This document shows, one piece after another, positions 12,396 through 24,800 of a stretch of 64,000 nt of DNA. The position numbers and the translations under genes were made by a program. Numbering within the stretch: the first letter of the stretch is position 1; each line of letters starts with the position of its first letter. The notes under the pieces are model-generated. The model saw only the letters and a program-made list of their open reading frames with translations, did not search any database and was not told the origin of the DNA. Origin of the DNA: Amorphophallus konjac (taxonomy: Eukaryota > Streptophyta > Magnoliopsida > Alismatales > Araceae); NCBI GenBank assembly GCA_022559845.1, contig JAHNEJ010001154.1, positions 124,001 through 188,000 of the forward strand, in the 5' to 3' direction.

Positions 12396-13437
12396 TGTTC
12401 TTGTGATGTTTTGCTTCATTCATCTTTGTTATGCTATGTTTCATTCATCTTCATTTGTTATGATATGTTTGTTGCTATGTTATGTTCATCTTTGTGTTAT
12501 ATTCATGTTATGGTTGTCTTATATGCAAAAAAATTGAAAAATCCAAAAAAAATGCTGTTTCGCTTAGCAGATAAGTCAGGTATGGCCTTCTATCCCTGCT
12601 CATTGTTGCATTACTATATGGTATCTACCTTACTATAACCTCTCAAGGATCGAATGGTTGTCTGTGTGTTCTGGGATCTGATGTTCCCCTTTAACAAAAA
12701 TGATGATGATCTAAGAGCATACAGTTAATCGTTAGATAAGCCGTTAGTTTGAGTCGGGTGGGGGACGATGGACTCTGTCTCGCACGCCGTGGTTGTAAGA
12801 AGACTCTTGACCCCGTCTTGCTCAGTCTAGCAATAGTATCCTTGAGTACTTTCTATTTTATCTTTCTTTACATTCGTTTTAATGATTTCTTTATTTTAGC
12901 CCAACATGCATCATGTCATTTTTTGAGCATTCACTCCTCATGATTCTCTCAAAGTTTCTCCTCAGCAATGGCTAATTGCACTTTAGTTCTCTTGAATAAG
13001 AGATTTTCATTCCACTCTGAATTTGAACGATTTCTCTGATCTTGCCGCTTGGTCTGGTTGGCCAGCGTGATTCCTCTCTAGATTTTATCTCAGTTTTATT
13101 TTTCTTTTCCAGCTTTGTAGCTGTGTTCTTCCGATCCCCTCATTGTCCGTGGATTGTGTCCCTGATGAGGTTGGTCGTGTTTCCTTTCCTTCCTTAGTTT
13201 AGTTCTCCATGCATGTCTCATTCTTGTCATCCATTCCAGGTGATTAGTTCGGTATTTTTGGGAGAATTCATATCGCTTGTTGGCTGTAACGGGTGTCTAT
13301 TACCTTGATGCTCGCTTTTCAGTTCTCTCCGCTTCGTCTCTACTTCATCTCCATTTCACATCGCTATCACTTTCGCTCCATCTCCTTTACATTTCACCTC
13401 CGCGTCGCTTTCGCTCGTTCCCTTACAAAGTGAACAT

Positions 13438-13451
13438 CAAGGAGGGGCATC
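13438..13451 (+). promoter_or_regulatory. H1 polypurine tract
   Basis: CAAGGAGGGGCATC lies directly before the TGTTGACACC LTR start. H2 has CAAGGCGGGGCAGC at the same place. Confidence 0.8.
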
Positions 13452-15543
13452 TGTTGACACCCGTTTTTAGCCCGCAAGTTACGTCATTTCTCTTATTCAT
13501 CATTTTTGATGTTCCGATTACCCATTATTTTGGAGCCTTCCTCGGATATATTTCGAGCCAATTTCATTGTTCCTTAGCCTTTGAGCTTTGGATATCATTA
13601 TTTCTTAGAGCCCTAGGACTTATTTTATCAACTTTTGACTTTCCAAGTCGACTTACGGCCCATTTAGGTCGACTTCCATCAAGCATTCGGCCCCTTTCAC
13701 TGCGCAGTCCTAAACGCAGCTCGTTTTCATCCTCTTATATTCCTCTATTTATTAAGTGTCCTTCACCAAAGTTGTTCATTTTTTAAAGCTCTACAATTTC
13801 TTCTTCTACGCCATTAGCCAGTTCTCTATCGTTTTTAAGTCCCAACATTTTTCTCTATTCTCCCCCTATTTTCTCCCTCTTCTGCTCACCTTCTCATCTT
13901 GATCTCTTCATGAAAGTTGTTCAATTTTTTATTGTCTACAATTTCTTCTTCTACTACTTTCATAAGTTCTGCACCATTTTCGAGATATTCTCTAATTTTC
14001 AAAGTCGCGAGTCTGGCAGCCACCCCAAGATAGCGGTCAACTGTTGACCGCTACCTAGAGGTCGCGGTCAAATGTTGACCGCTTCATGAAGAAAATGGTC
14101 AACAGTTGACCACCATGAACAGTAACATTTTTTTTTTAGTTTTTTAAAATGTCAAAAGACTGTCTTCTTGAGACCGCTACTGTCAAAAAACGGTCTTAGG
14201 AAGACCGTTTCTTCAATTTTTGTGCCAGAAGCCTCCCAGTCACCCCCAGTCATCTGGCGGTCATCCCATGACCGTTTCTATTCAAATGACGGTCCTCTCC
14301 TGACCGTTTTCTTCATGAAGCGGCCGCACGATAGGCCGTTTCTCCAACAAAGAGTCTAGATGACTCTGAACTCCGATTTCTTCGCCGCAGGACTCTCTGG
14401 TCGATTTCTGCACGCCAGGGTCTCCTTCTCATAACTCTATCTTCCAGAATATTCCACCAAATGGAGCCTCATTTGTCTCTATCTCTTTCCCTTTCTATTA
14501 TCTTGAGTTTGGTCTATAGAACTTAAATTTTCATGGGCTATATCCGTAGGAATCATGAGCAAAATTTTTGGTTTTATGCAGTTTCGTGTAACAAAAATTC
14601 TTCGAGATTAGGCTTCGGGGCCACCTTCTAGGGCGAATATCTTCCAGATCCTTCCACCAAATAGAGTCCCATTTGTTCCTAGCTCTTATCCTAACTATTA
14701 TCTCGAGATGGATCTATAGATCTCGAGATTGGTGATCTCTATCCTTTGAAATCGAGGGAGAAAGTTCTGGATTCGAGCAACCTCTATATAAACCTGCCCA
14801 GTTCGCCTGCGCGTGGGGGGGCTCTTCTGCGACTCGGGGCGAAGCCATGCCAGATTGTCTACTCACAACTTCGACCCCACTTCAAAGAGGGAAGTATACA
14901 CTTTCGTTTCCATCTATTTGGGCTCGTTTTCATTGCTCCAATCCTTAGTTCTTCTCTCCTACTTTTTCAAAATCGTTACAGTCGCACTGTTTCTGCATTT
15001 TTCTCCGTTTTGCACAGCACTTTTCTCCATATTCTCTCCATCATTTCTCATGATGTCAAATCCCATGCATGCACAACACACCCACCTTTTGTTTGCACCT
15101 GTTTATAGGGGTTAAAAACCCTCCCCTGATGCGTTCTCCTCCTTTCTTTCATGTTGTTTTACCACTTCGGGACATATGCTACACTTTCACATTCTAATGG
15201 GTTTTTCTTGTTGTTTGTCTTTGTTTTGCAGGAGAGTACATTCGGACGTGAGGCCCTTACTTTCCATCTGGCTGGAAGGTGAGGAGGTGCACCCACGATC
15301 GGCTCCCGCATCCCTTTTCAAGCGCGATCACACGTTGTAACGGTTCATCTTCGGGTCGCTTCTTCTTCCATATTTTCCAAGGTACACAGCGTTGTTGCAT
15401 GGCTTTCTTTATCCTCTTGGTGTTGTAGAACCTTGGAGGCGATCACGGTTAGTTTTCTATTCTCTATCGCCCCTTGTTTTCATTGTTTACATTGCATATT
15501 CATGCATGTCTACTTGTTAGTTTGGGGCGGGGACGTAGATTAA
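13452..15543 (+). repeat. H1 3' LTR
   Basis: It starts TGTTGACACCCG after the polypurine tract. It contains a hairpin cluster at 14032-14338. Its right part is collinear with the H2 LTR: TATAGGGGTT near 15104, TGTTTTGCA near 15223, and GGCGATCAC near 15437. The right edge, near GGGACGTAGA, lacks a clear CA end and may be truncated. Confidence 0.7.
14032..14338 (+). repeat. Cluster of seven short hairpins in H1 LTR
   Basis: The arms are AGCGGTCAAC/GTTGACCGCT (14032-14052), GCGGTCAA/TTGACCGC (14064-14082), TGGTCAAC/GTTGACCA (14096-14112), AAACGGTCTT/AAGACCGTTT (14188-14210), CGGTCAT/ATGACCG (14258-14274), ACGGTC/GACCGT (14289-14307) and CGGCC/GGCCG (14321-14338). Loops are 1-8 bases. Stem sequence differs while pairing is kept. 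Confidence 0.93.
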
Positions 15544-15851
15544 AATATCTATAGAACCCTGAAGAAGATCTGAGCTAGAGAGAAAGAGTGAGCAACCCTG
15601 AGACAAACTGAGCGAGAGGAGAGAAGAAAGAAAGAGTTTGACCAGTCAAGAAGAGAATTGTCCGAAGGGGATAAGAGGAAGGCTTCTGGATCAGATCCAA
15701 AGCCGCTACGCTCATCTAAGTTACATTGTCTACTGCTTCCCATCTGTTGTTTTTCACACCTTGTTTCAGTTAGCTTGTGTGTCTTCCGATACCCTGTTTA
15801 GGGATCGGGTGAAACCGTGGATAGTATTTGTGTTTGAGGTTTCATCCCTCG

Positions 15852-15889
<38 letters not shown>

Positions 15890-16290
15890 CTACTCTTTGC
15901 AGGGTGTGTAAGCTGTGAGGACCATAGTGTGTGTGTGTGTGTGTGTGTGTTTCAATTGTTAGTGAAGCTAAGCCTCACTCTATGCGGGGTGGACGTAGGG
16001 TGCACAGTGGTGAACTCGAACCACCTAAAAATTGATGTGCTGTTTGTGGTTGGTTGTTTGCTGCGAATCTCGTGTGGGGTCTCTGGTAAGTTGAGTGATT
16101 CGTATCCTTCTCTATCTGTTATTATCCATCCCAGACTCGCTATGTGTGTAACCATTCGTGTGTGAGCTAGTGTGTTTGTTTGTCTCATCCATTCGCACTC
16201 CTCAGTATTTGTTTTTCAAGGGGATAAAATTTTTAAAAGTAATCAATTCACCCCTCCCCTATTGATTGCCATCTGTCTGGAACAACATAC
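15541..16290 (+). repeat. Truncated copia-type LTR, 3' part
   Basis: The order GGATCAGATCCAAAGCC, a CTC..GGGGTGGACGTAGGG block, CGAACCACCTAAAAATT and TTCACCCCTCCCC matches the transcribed 3' half of the Sirevirus-type LTRs at 28915-30480 and 50400-51339. The U3 is missing, and no primer site follows. Confidence 0.75.
15854..15950 (+). repeat. Two (GT)n microsatellites
   Basis: (GT)17 lies at 15854-15888 and (GT)12 at 15927-15950, both inside the copia LTR fragment. They create the Cys/Val-rich shadow frames seen there. Confidence 0.97.
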
Positions 16291-17330
16291 TTTATTATGT
16301 AATGGCTCTGTTTGGGCTTTAACAGCAAGAGTTGTGTTGACCCACTTTACATGATGAGTCGACACACTCTGTTCGGACCCACGGAGCAGGTTTTGCGAAC
16401 CCGTCTCGAGACCTAATAAACTCCGTTCCTTTGCCCCATGTTGATTGGGTCCGAGGTTCTCTTTATCCCACACGTGTACACTATACCTTGGGAGTATAAA
16501 TAAAATGATTAGGGCAACCAAAAAGAGGTGAGGACAGAATATTCAAGGTTTATCATCTTTTCTTGCGGAAAAAAGAAGAAGGAGTCGTCTGCTACCGAAG
16601 ACTGTCCCAGACCCTGGAGTAAAGCGATTCAAGGGTGATTTGCTGTTCTTCATTGCCAACTAAAGCTATAGATCTATTTTCAGGAAATCTGGAGCTCACC
16701 TCTCTACCGTCTTCTTGTTGATTCAAGCCCCATCTGCTCACAACGTCCAGACTAAGAAATTATACGAGTGGAGCATCTCACATTGAATGGGGATTTCTAG
16801 TGCTTACTTGAGTTTCCTTGCATATCTTGATTTCATTTTCATCTTCTCAAGTGCATATTGTATATCTGACTCATATACATATACTCCGACATAGATTGTG
16901 TGTGTGGCTGCACTTTGCAGTGTGTGTGTCGCTGCAGTTTGCAGCGTGTGTGGGCTGTGAGTTTCACAGCGTGTGTATGTGATTTTTCACTTGATAGTGA
17001 AGGGAAGCCTCACTCTATGAGGGGTGGACGTAGGGGACACGTTGGTGAACCTGAACCACCTAAAAATCATCATGTTCTCTGTGGTTTGTTCTTGCTGCGA
17101 TTACTTCGTGTGGGCTCTCTGCCGAGAGGAGTAAACAATATTCTCATACATCAACTTAATCTTTCTTCACCTTATCGTTACGAGTGCGATCATCCGTGGT
17201 GAGATAGTGTCTAAGTTTATCTTCTTTAATCGCTCTGTTTAGTAATTTTTGTAGGGGTGAAAATTTTTAAAGGCAATCAATTCACCCCTCCCCTCTTGAT
17301 TGCCATCTGTCAGGAACAACAACACGCTCT
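16291..17330 (+). repeat. Second copia-type LTR, tandem to the first
   Basis: A possible TATA box (GAGTATAAATAAAA) lies near 16493. The segment 16890-17310 repeats 15880-16285: GTGTGTGGCT, CCTCACTCTATG.GGGGTGGACGTAGG, GAACCACCTAAAAAT, and CAATTCACCCCTCCCC ending in GATTGCCATCTGTC. No copia coding sequence follows, so it is a solo or truncated LTR. Exact edges are unclear. Confidence 0.65.
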
Positions 17331-17511
17331 CCACCGAAGCATGTCTCTGCTCCCAATGCCTCTGCTCCTGGCATCGAGAAATGCCCCTCTTAAGTGCCTG
17401 CATATATATCCATTTGGTCAACCGAGGACGCCTACCAGAGGGCGAAGAGGACGCAGCTAGCTGACTTGGAAGTTGCTGAGAAGTGCCCTGCTAAAGTTGC
17501 GTCGCTCTGGT

Positions 17512-17745
17512 CTACTCTTGGATCCTCAAAAAGTCCACCTCCAGGACTACCACAGTCTGAGGGGCCACCTCCAAATTAGAAACACGAGCTACCATGAGTG
17601 CCCGGTGGAACTCTGGCCTCATACCACCAATAAACTGTTGAGTCTGCACCAACCTATCTACCATACCTGGAGGTGCATACCGGCTCAATTCCATGAACCT
17701 ATCCCAATAATAGGCAACTGCCAGACCTCCCTGCACCAATTCCAA
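17512..17745 (-). pseudogene. Minus-strand gypsy gag remnant
   Basis: The minus-strand translation contains RFMELSRYAPPGMVD and FIGGMRPEFHRALM. These are typical of the end of the plant gypsy Gag (retrotrans_gag) domain and resemble G1 (STFMELGRYAPH) and G2. Only about 77 residues are open. Similar but broken sequence continues to about 17920. No zinc knuckle or pol remains to the left, where copia LTR sequence begins. Confidence 0.75.
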
Positions 17746-18027
17746 AAACCTTGTCGACTGCTCGTAGAACTCTGCTCGACTTGGTGCACTAGGAGCTACA
17801 ATTGTTGGAGGAAGTGGCGCTCCACCAAGCTCCTCCTAGGCTCTAGTCGCCAACTCTCCTTGGAATCAGGTCTGCCTCCTCGACACCATCACTGCTCCTT
17901 GAACTACAAAGAAAATGACATGGTAAGAAAAGCATAACACCCTATGCGAGCCATCGACTGTACTGGACACTCTAGACTTTTTGAACACTACAATCATTCT
18001 AAATTCCTACACACTTCTACAATCTCA

Positions 18028-18408
18028 CTCTAATACCATATGTAATGACTCGATATCCAGGTATCGAAAAGTAACTGATGCGACCCGAATCTTGACTCGT
18101 CACCCACGAGCTATAGTGCTCAGAAGGGTTCGATTGACGTTGCGAGAGTGCATGAGAGCCTAAAATGAAAGTAGTAATTAAAAGGTAGAAATTAAAATTA
18201 CATTTATTACAATTTATACATATTTTATAGTCCAGAGTACAAGTCCAAAAGTACAATCCAACGAAAGAAAAGTACAAAGTCTCGAGACATACCTGATGGG
18301 GGACAAGAGCGCGCATGGGAACGTCGACGGCGGCTTCCGATGCGAACCTATGGTACAACCTTAAGGCACTACTCTCCACACAGGGAGGGGATCACGGGGA
18401 TGGGAATT
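18028..18408 (-). repeat. Minus-strand gypsy 5' LTR end and primer site
   Basis: Read on the minus strand, an LTR ends ...GAGTCATTACA (plus-strand TGTAATGACTC from 18041). It is followed by TATGGTATTAGAG, a one-base variant of the tRNA-iMet primer site (plus strand 18028-18040). The LTR is cut at 18408 by G2. It belongs with the minus-strand gag at 17512-17745. The intervening 17746-18027 is decayed leader and gag. Confidence 0.7.
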
Positions 18409-19243
18409 GTAGAAACTCGATAATTAAAAATGAGAAATAAATTTTTCAGTTAAAGTTTTCATGAAATAATTAAATTACATTTTTACTATATGAAATAAAC
18501 TATTTTATTGAATTTACTTGAATTAACTAGAAGTAAATAGAGATTAAATACTTTAAACCTTAGATAAATCATAGAAAGCCCAATAAAAGTCCATGTAATG
18601 GACTAGGATTACAATTGGCCCATTGGATAATCCATAATGGGCTGGATTAATAGATTAAAGGATTTATTAAAGGTTAAATTAACTTAAATTCGTAACATGT
18701 GTTTAATATGTAATTTAAGGGATTAAAATAACCCCATTTCTAGAAGGTTGACACAAAAATCGACCCTTACCTAACAGCCCACCTTGGACCAACAGTTTTT
18801 ATATTGGTTTCACACCAAATTAAGGCTAGATTAAGAGGAGAAGTTGGAATTTCCTTCTAATTCGGAATTGAAAAGTTTGGCATTGTTAGGCAAGGAATCT
18901 TGACAAATTTGGCCAAGTTTTGGCTATAAATAGAATCCCATTCGACCCTCAAATCATCTCTGGAGGTTAAGGTTATGCTGCTGCGAAGATTGGTGGAGAT
19001 TTGAAGGAAGATTTAGAAGATCAAAGGATTTTCTTATATTTAGAGATATTTCTTTAGATCCGCAAAAGGTAGGTGTCTCTCAGGCCAAACTCTAATTAAA
19101 GCATGCCATCTTGTTCGTTTTTCTATCCTCTTTCCATTGATAGCTCATTTATTAAAATCCATTATGAAATGAGCAAGTTATGGTCATTTTATTGGAGGGG
19201 TATTCCCGTTTTTCGTCAGAACCAGAACGTGCTATACCTCAGG

Positions 19244-19502
19244 AGCGCGTTCTGATCGCGCTGCCCCGACATAGCGCGTTCATTTATACCCTTTTTCCAT
19301 CATCCAGCTTTCAAAAAATAATAATAATATATGTTAGATCGCGCTAGCCCTTGATAGCTCATTCTTCAGATCGCGCTAGCCAGAGCCAGCACCTTCTAAA
19401 AATTTCTAGATTTTTTTAAAAAAAATAATAATAATATATATAAGATCATGCTACCCAAGGCTAGCGCGTTCTGAAGAACGCGCTACTTGAGGATAGCGCG
19501 TT
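19244..19502 (+). repeat. GCGC hairpin cluster in G2 5' LTR
   Basis: Examples are AGCGCG (19244-19249) with CGCGCT (19257-19262), and AACGCGCTA (19477-19485) with TAGCGCGTT (19494-19502). Related GATCGCGCTA and TAGCGCGTTC units lie between them. Confidence 0.85.
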
Positions 19503-19844
19503 CAAGTAATTTATAGGGAATGCACCCTACCATGTCGCGTTCTTTAAAAACCAACCAACTAACCAGCCATGGCTCGGCACTGCACAAATAAATAAATAAA
19601 TAGTTTTGTATCCACACACAACTCGAGCCCACATCTTATGCCCCTTGGGTCCTAACCCAAGGGTGAGCTCTCCAACATATAAAGCCATGAAAGTTTTCTA
19701 AACTTCCAATGTGGGACTAAAGATTAGTCACTACACGTTATAAACACAATATGAATTATAACATTTGGAATCTCCAATAACTATAAGTATTTAGTCACCA
19801 AAAGTAAGAAAAGGTAATATTAGCCTGTTTTAAATCTTACAGCA

Positions 19845-20535
19845 TGTTAAAAATTATTTTTTTAAAATGAAATTATTTTTACATGTAAAAATCTAATTTT
19901 AACCATATTAGTAAATTAATGCATGAAAAATATTTCTAACATGTTAAAAATGACTTCTAACATGATAAACTTATTTTATATATACTGAGATATAAAAACT
20001 ATTTTCAGCATGTTAAATCTAATTAAAACTATTTTTATTTTTTTGTGCATGCTAAACCTAATTTACTATTAAATAATTAGTAAATTGATGCATGAAAATT
20101 ACTTCCAGCATGATAAAAAATTTTCCAGCATGATAAAATTATTTCTAGCATGTTAGAATTATTTTTAGCATGATAGAATTATTTTAAGTATATTAAAACT
20201 ATTTTTCAGCATGATAATTCTATTTTCCTATCAAATAATTAGTAAATAAATATAAAAAATGATTTTCAGCATGATAAAATTTATGTTGTTATCATAGAAT
20301 TTCTGTAATCAGCATGGTAAACTTATCTTTATCATCTTATCAGTAAGTTAATGTGTGAGAATTATTTTAGCATGTTAAGTATTGATTTTAACATGTTAAA
20401 AATTAATTTTCAGCATGTAAAAATTAAATCCAGCATGAAAATTTATTTTTTATCATCCTATCAGTAAAGTAACGTTTGAAAATTATTTTCAGCATGTTAA
20501 AATTATTTTCAGCAAGTTAGAATTATTCTCGGCAT
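19845..20535 (+). repeat. CAGCATGWTAAAATT repeat block, 5' LTR
   Basis: About 20 degenerate units built on (C/T)AGCATG(T/A)TAAAATTATTT. The homologous block in the 3' LTR runs 27823-28800. Confidence 0.85.
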
Positions 20536-21060
20536 AAAAACATATTTTCATAACCAAATTCTGATTTTTATAATAAATCACCATTTTGGCTAAACTAATG
20601 CATCTCTAATGTACAAAAACTTCCTGTAAACATGTCTAAACACTTGTAAATCAAATGCACAAAAGATTAAACTATGGAATTAAATTAATTCTATTACACT
20701 CTAATTACTTGAATTTTCTTCCTAGTTACCGTTCTTTCTTGAATTCCACAACTTAATGTCGTTAAACATGATGCCTTAAAATTATTATTCACTCCTCTTG
20801 CTACTTCTGAGATTTTTGCCAGATCTGTACTTTTTACAAATGAACTTATTCTTGAAATTCATTGGCCATAGTGTTAAGTGGATGTCTAAACGTACTTGGG
20901 ATCTTATGATCCACTGACCCAATGCCTAGCATTAATGGGGGCCGATCTGGTCTTGGGAGGAGCGCCCGAAAGTACTTGTGCCCATGGGAGTTGATTGACC
21001 ACGGTGTGGTATTGCACCGAAGTGCATGACTTGCTAGATTTTATGGCATTCCACTATTCG

Positions 21061-21116
21061 TACTTGTCTACTTGTTACTTGTTTACTTGTTTACTTGTTT
21101 ACTTGTTTACTTGAAA
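21061..21116 (+). repeat. TTTACTTG short tandem repeat
   Basis: About six head-to-tail copies of an 8-bp TTTACTTG unit inside the G2 5' LTR. Confidence 0.93.
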
Positions 21117-21663
21117 ATTACATGAATTACTTGACTTGCGTGAAAATGGCCAATTACATGAAATTCTTTACTTGTTCAAAGTCATTACTTGGAAATTCAT
21201 CTTGATATCATATTATCTCAATTACTTGGAAATTCCATTCATGTTTATACACTTCCCGATACAAGTTAAAAAATTGCTTAAATTGTTAATACTTAAAGAT
21301 TGCCTGGTTCTTAAGATATAAAATCATACTGAGCTTTTCGCTCACCCTACGTTTTGGTTAATTGTTGCAGGAAATGAAAATGAATAAGGGAATGTACAAG
21401 AGTGAGAGAGTGATTTTCCTTTTTACCTAGGTTTATGTAGATCATTAGTGTTTTTACAAGAATGATGTATTTTGGATTGAAGTTTGTAAATTACCTTTAT
21501 GGCTTATGAATTAGTGATGTAAACTTTATTTTGATGGAATAAAAGTATTATTTTCCCATTCATTTCTGTCTTTAGAAATGAAATTGTACATACTCTGATC
21601 GACGCGATTGTTTATGACTAGTTCGCGCCCCCGATATTCCGCGTTGGGGCGTGACAGTCTTTG

Positions 21664-21681
21664 TGGTATCAGAGCCAGGTT
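21664..21681 (+). promoter_or_regulatory. G2 primer binding site (tRNA-iMet)
   Basis: TGGTATCAGAGCCAGGTT is complementary to the 3' end of plant initiator tRNA-Met. It lies seven bases after the LTR end and primes minus-strand synthesis in this family. Confidence 0.93.
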
Positions 21682-21887
21682 ACATAAAACCTAAGATTTC
21701 TTAAACATAGGTTTTCCCTTAATATAGGTATAGATCAATACCTAGAAATCGGTTAGGAACTTAAACTTTCCCGGTAAATTTGGATAGAACCATGGGTTAA
21801 GTTTTAAAGGAAAAGAATTAATCAAAAAATGAATACCAAAATAAAACATTAAACCTTGTAATTATGGTTGCAGGTTAATTCTCGCAA

Positions 21888-24800
21888 ATGGTCGTCGAGA
21901 GAGCTCAATGGCGCGAGATGCAACGCACCGTTCAAGGTTTAACCCAAGCCCTCCAACAGGTTGCTCAAGGAGGAGCAAACCGAGAAGCCGGAGATTTGCA
22001 TAGGAATTTTCGGAGCATGAACCCTCCCAAGTTCACCGGGTCTACGGATCCGGATGAAGCTGAACATTGGATTAAGGAAATTGAGAGGATTTTTCGAGTC
22101 ATGCAATGTGCCGACGAGGAAAAGGTCCTAATCGCTACTTTCCAACTGGAAAGAGATGCACGTGCCAAGTGGGAATCGGTCGAAACTACTTTACCGCACG
22201 ACCAAATTCTATGGGAAGAGTTCGTGGAACACTTCAATAGCAAATATTTTTCCGACCGAGTGCAGGAAAGGAAGGCCGCCGAGTTTGCCGCCTTAAAGCA
22301 AAGGGGACTATCGCTCGCCGAATATGAAGCTCAATTTTCAAGGTTATCTCGGTACGCTCCACATCTCGTGGGTACCGACAAAATGAAGGCAAGAAGATTT
22401 CTCAACGGCTTAAGGCCGCAATATATTACTCAACTCGCCCCGATGGATATTCAAATATATAGTGATGCGGTACGAAGGGCACAACTCCTAGAAGATGCAA
22501 CGGAGTTATCGGATCGCATCCGAGGAAGGGAAGCCAAGAGAGAGCAAGTCACTGGGTCTGGAAGTTTCAAACCTTCCTTCGGGAAGAAAAGGCCCAACAA
22601 CGGGCGTAACTTCAACAAGGATGGGCGAAATTTCAACAAAGGCGAACGTAACTTTCAAGGGGACAAGAAGCCGAAAATATTTGACAAGCAAATTATTCCT
22701 TTCTCTACGTCATCAAAGGAACTATGCAAATATTGCAAGAAGCCCGGGCACAAAGCTGAAGAATGCTGGAGAAAGCTCGGTGCATGTCTTCGATGCGGGA
22801 GTCAGGAGCATAAGATCCCGAATTGCCCTCTTCTTAATGAGCAAGCTCCATCACCGGTAAAGCTTCCTATTATTGCCAAAAAGTAAGGAAGACTTCAAGC
22901 TCTTATGGATGCGGAACCTACGGAGGAAGGAGGCATCGTGGAAGGTACTCTTTTCATATACTCCAAGCATACCTCTGTCTTATTTGACACCGGAGCTACA
23001 CATTCATTCATATCTAGAAGATTTGCTGGTCTTTTACCTATGAAGCCTGTTCCATTAGATTCTACACTCACTATTACTACCCCTATTGGAACGGAAACGA
23101 AGATTAAACATTTCTATCCTGCTAGTGAAGTTCTAATTAACGGTTATAACTTACCCGCTGATTTGGTATGCATGGAGATGGACGGATATGATGTTATATT
23201 GGGTGCCGATTGGCTATCTGCACATGGTACTAGTGTCAACTGCAAGTTGGGTATGGTAACTTTTATGGGTTACCCCAACCTCTTATTTTCTGGTATCAGG
23301 CATTCTAGACACGTATCTCTCATTTCGGCCCTCAAAGACGAGAAATTATTAAGTAAGGGTTGTGCCAGTTTCTTAGTTTCTATCACTATGACCGAGCGCA
23401 CGGAACCCGTTCGAAAGGACACTCCTATCGTTTGGGCTTATTCTGATATATTTCCGGACGAGTTGCCTGGTATTCCTCCAGAGAGAGAAGTTGTCTTCTC
23501 TATTGATTTAATTTCGGGAGCTGCACCAGTTTCTAAAGCTCCATATCGGATGTCTGCCGTTGAAATGAAGGAGTTAAAGGAACAATTACTGGAGTTATTG
23601 GAGAAGGGGTTTATCCGACCAAGTACTTCACCTTGGGGAGTCCCGGTCCTCTTTTTTAAAAATAAGGATGGTTCGATGAGACTATGTGTTGATTATCGAC
23701 AATTGAATCAACTCACCATCAAGAATAAATATACATTGCTGAGGATTGATGAATCATTTGACCAGATTTCTGGAGCTCAATATTTCTCAAAGATTGATCT
23801 TCGATCTGGTTATCATCAATTAAAGATCAAGGAAGGAGATATTCACAAGACAACATTTTGGAGTTGATATGGACATTACGAGTTCACCGTTATGCCCTTT
23901 GGCTTAACAAATGCGCCTGCCGCATTCATGCAATTAATGAACAGCGTATTCAGGCCATACCTCGATCAATTTGTGGTTGTCTTTATTGATGACATTTTGA
24001 TCTACTCAAAGTCAAAGGAAGAACATGAAGAACATCTCAAGAAGGCCCTTCAATTACAAAGAGATCACAAGCTTTATGTCAAATTAAGCAAGTGTGATTT
24101 CTGGTTGGAGGAAGTTTCTTTTCTCGGTCACATAATTTCTCGGAATGGTATCACCGTCGATCCTTCAAAGGTCGAGGCCATAAAGAACTGGGAAAGTCCT
24201 ACTAGTGTGACGAAAATTCGAAGCTTCTTGGGATTGGCAGGATATTACTGAAGATTTATCAAGGATTTCTCAAAGATCGTTGTATCTATAACAAGGTTGA
24301 CAAGGAAGGAGAATCCTTTTATATGGTTCGAGGAATGCGAGAAAAGCTTTCAAACTTTAAAGGATTGTCTGACGACTGCTCCTATTCTAACATTACCTAC
24401 GGAAGGAGGTGGATTCAAAGTTTATGCTGATGCATTCGGGATTGGCCTAGGTTGCGTATTAATGCAACATGGCAAGGTTATAGCCTACTCTTCACGGTAA
24501 TTGAAGAAACATGAGGAAAATTATCCCGTACATAACCTAGAACTGGCAGCTGTGGTCTTTGCTTTGAAGATCTGGCGACATTACCTCTATGGCAAAGCCT
24601 TTACGGTGTATTCTGATCACATGAGTCTCAAATATTTATTCTCTCAAAAGGAGCTCAATATGAGACAAAGACGGTGGTTGGAATATTTAAAGGATTTTGA
24701 CTTCTCTATACAATATCACCATGGAAAAGGTAATGCCATAGCTGATGCACTTAGCTGGAAGCCGATGACTTTATTATCGAGCATGATGGTTAAAGAATGG

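Larger units (their letters stand above)
10422..13437 (+). other. H1 internal non-coding region
   Basis: About 3 kb without a credible gene. Frames at 12074-12638 are low-complexity shadows of a tandem repeat. The stretch is collinear with 59389-62107 of H2, so it is a retained part of the element. It may hold packaging or reverse-transcription signals, but none is identifiable. Confidence 0.65.
9996..15543 (+). mobile_element. H1: gag-like-only LTR element, 3' part
   Basis: This is a 3' portion of an element homologous to H2 (53774-63541). It contains the end of the same kind of ORF, a collinear non-coding region, a polypurine tract and the 3' LTR. Shared tracts include the block near 11031-11110 (GGGCAAGAG then CCCCAATA) with 60005-60085, and 12745-12915 with 61430-61615. 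The 5' part lies beyond G1, outside the window. No protease, RT, RNase H or integrase motif is present. The right edge (about 15543) is approximate because a truncated copia LTR abuts it. Confidence 0.75.
18409..21656 (+). repeat. G2 5' LTR
   Basis: It is 3248 bp, starting TGTAGAAAC and ending GGGCGTGACA. It holds the GCGC hairpin cluster (19244-19502), the CAGCATG repeat block, and a TTACTTGT repeat. It is collinear with 26399-28914 apart from a few percent substitutions and the MITE. Confidence 0.93.

Noticed and set aside
12074..12638. Three overlapping frames of 110-186 codons in H1
   Set aside because: They are low-complexity translations of a tandem repeat, open in all three frames, with no counterpart in H2.
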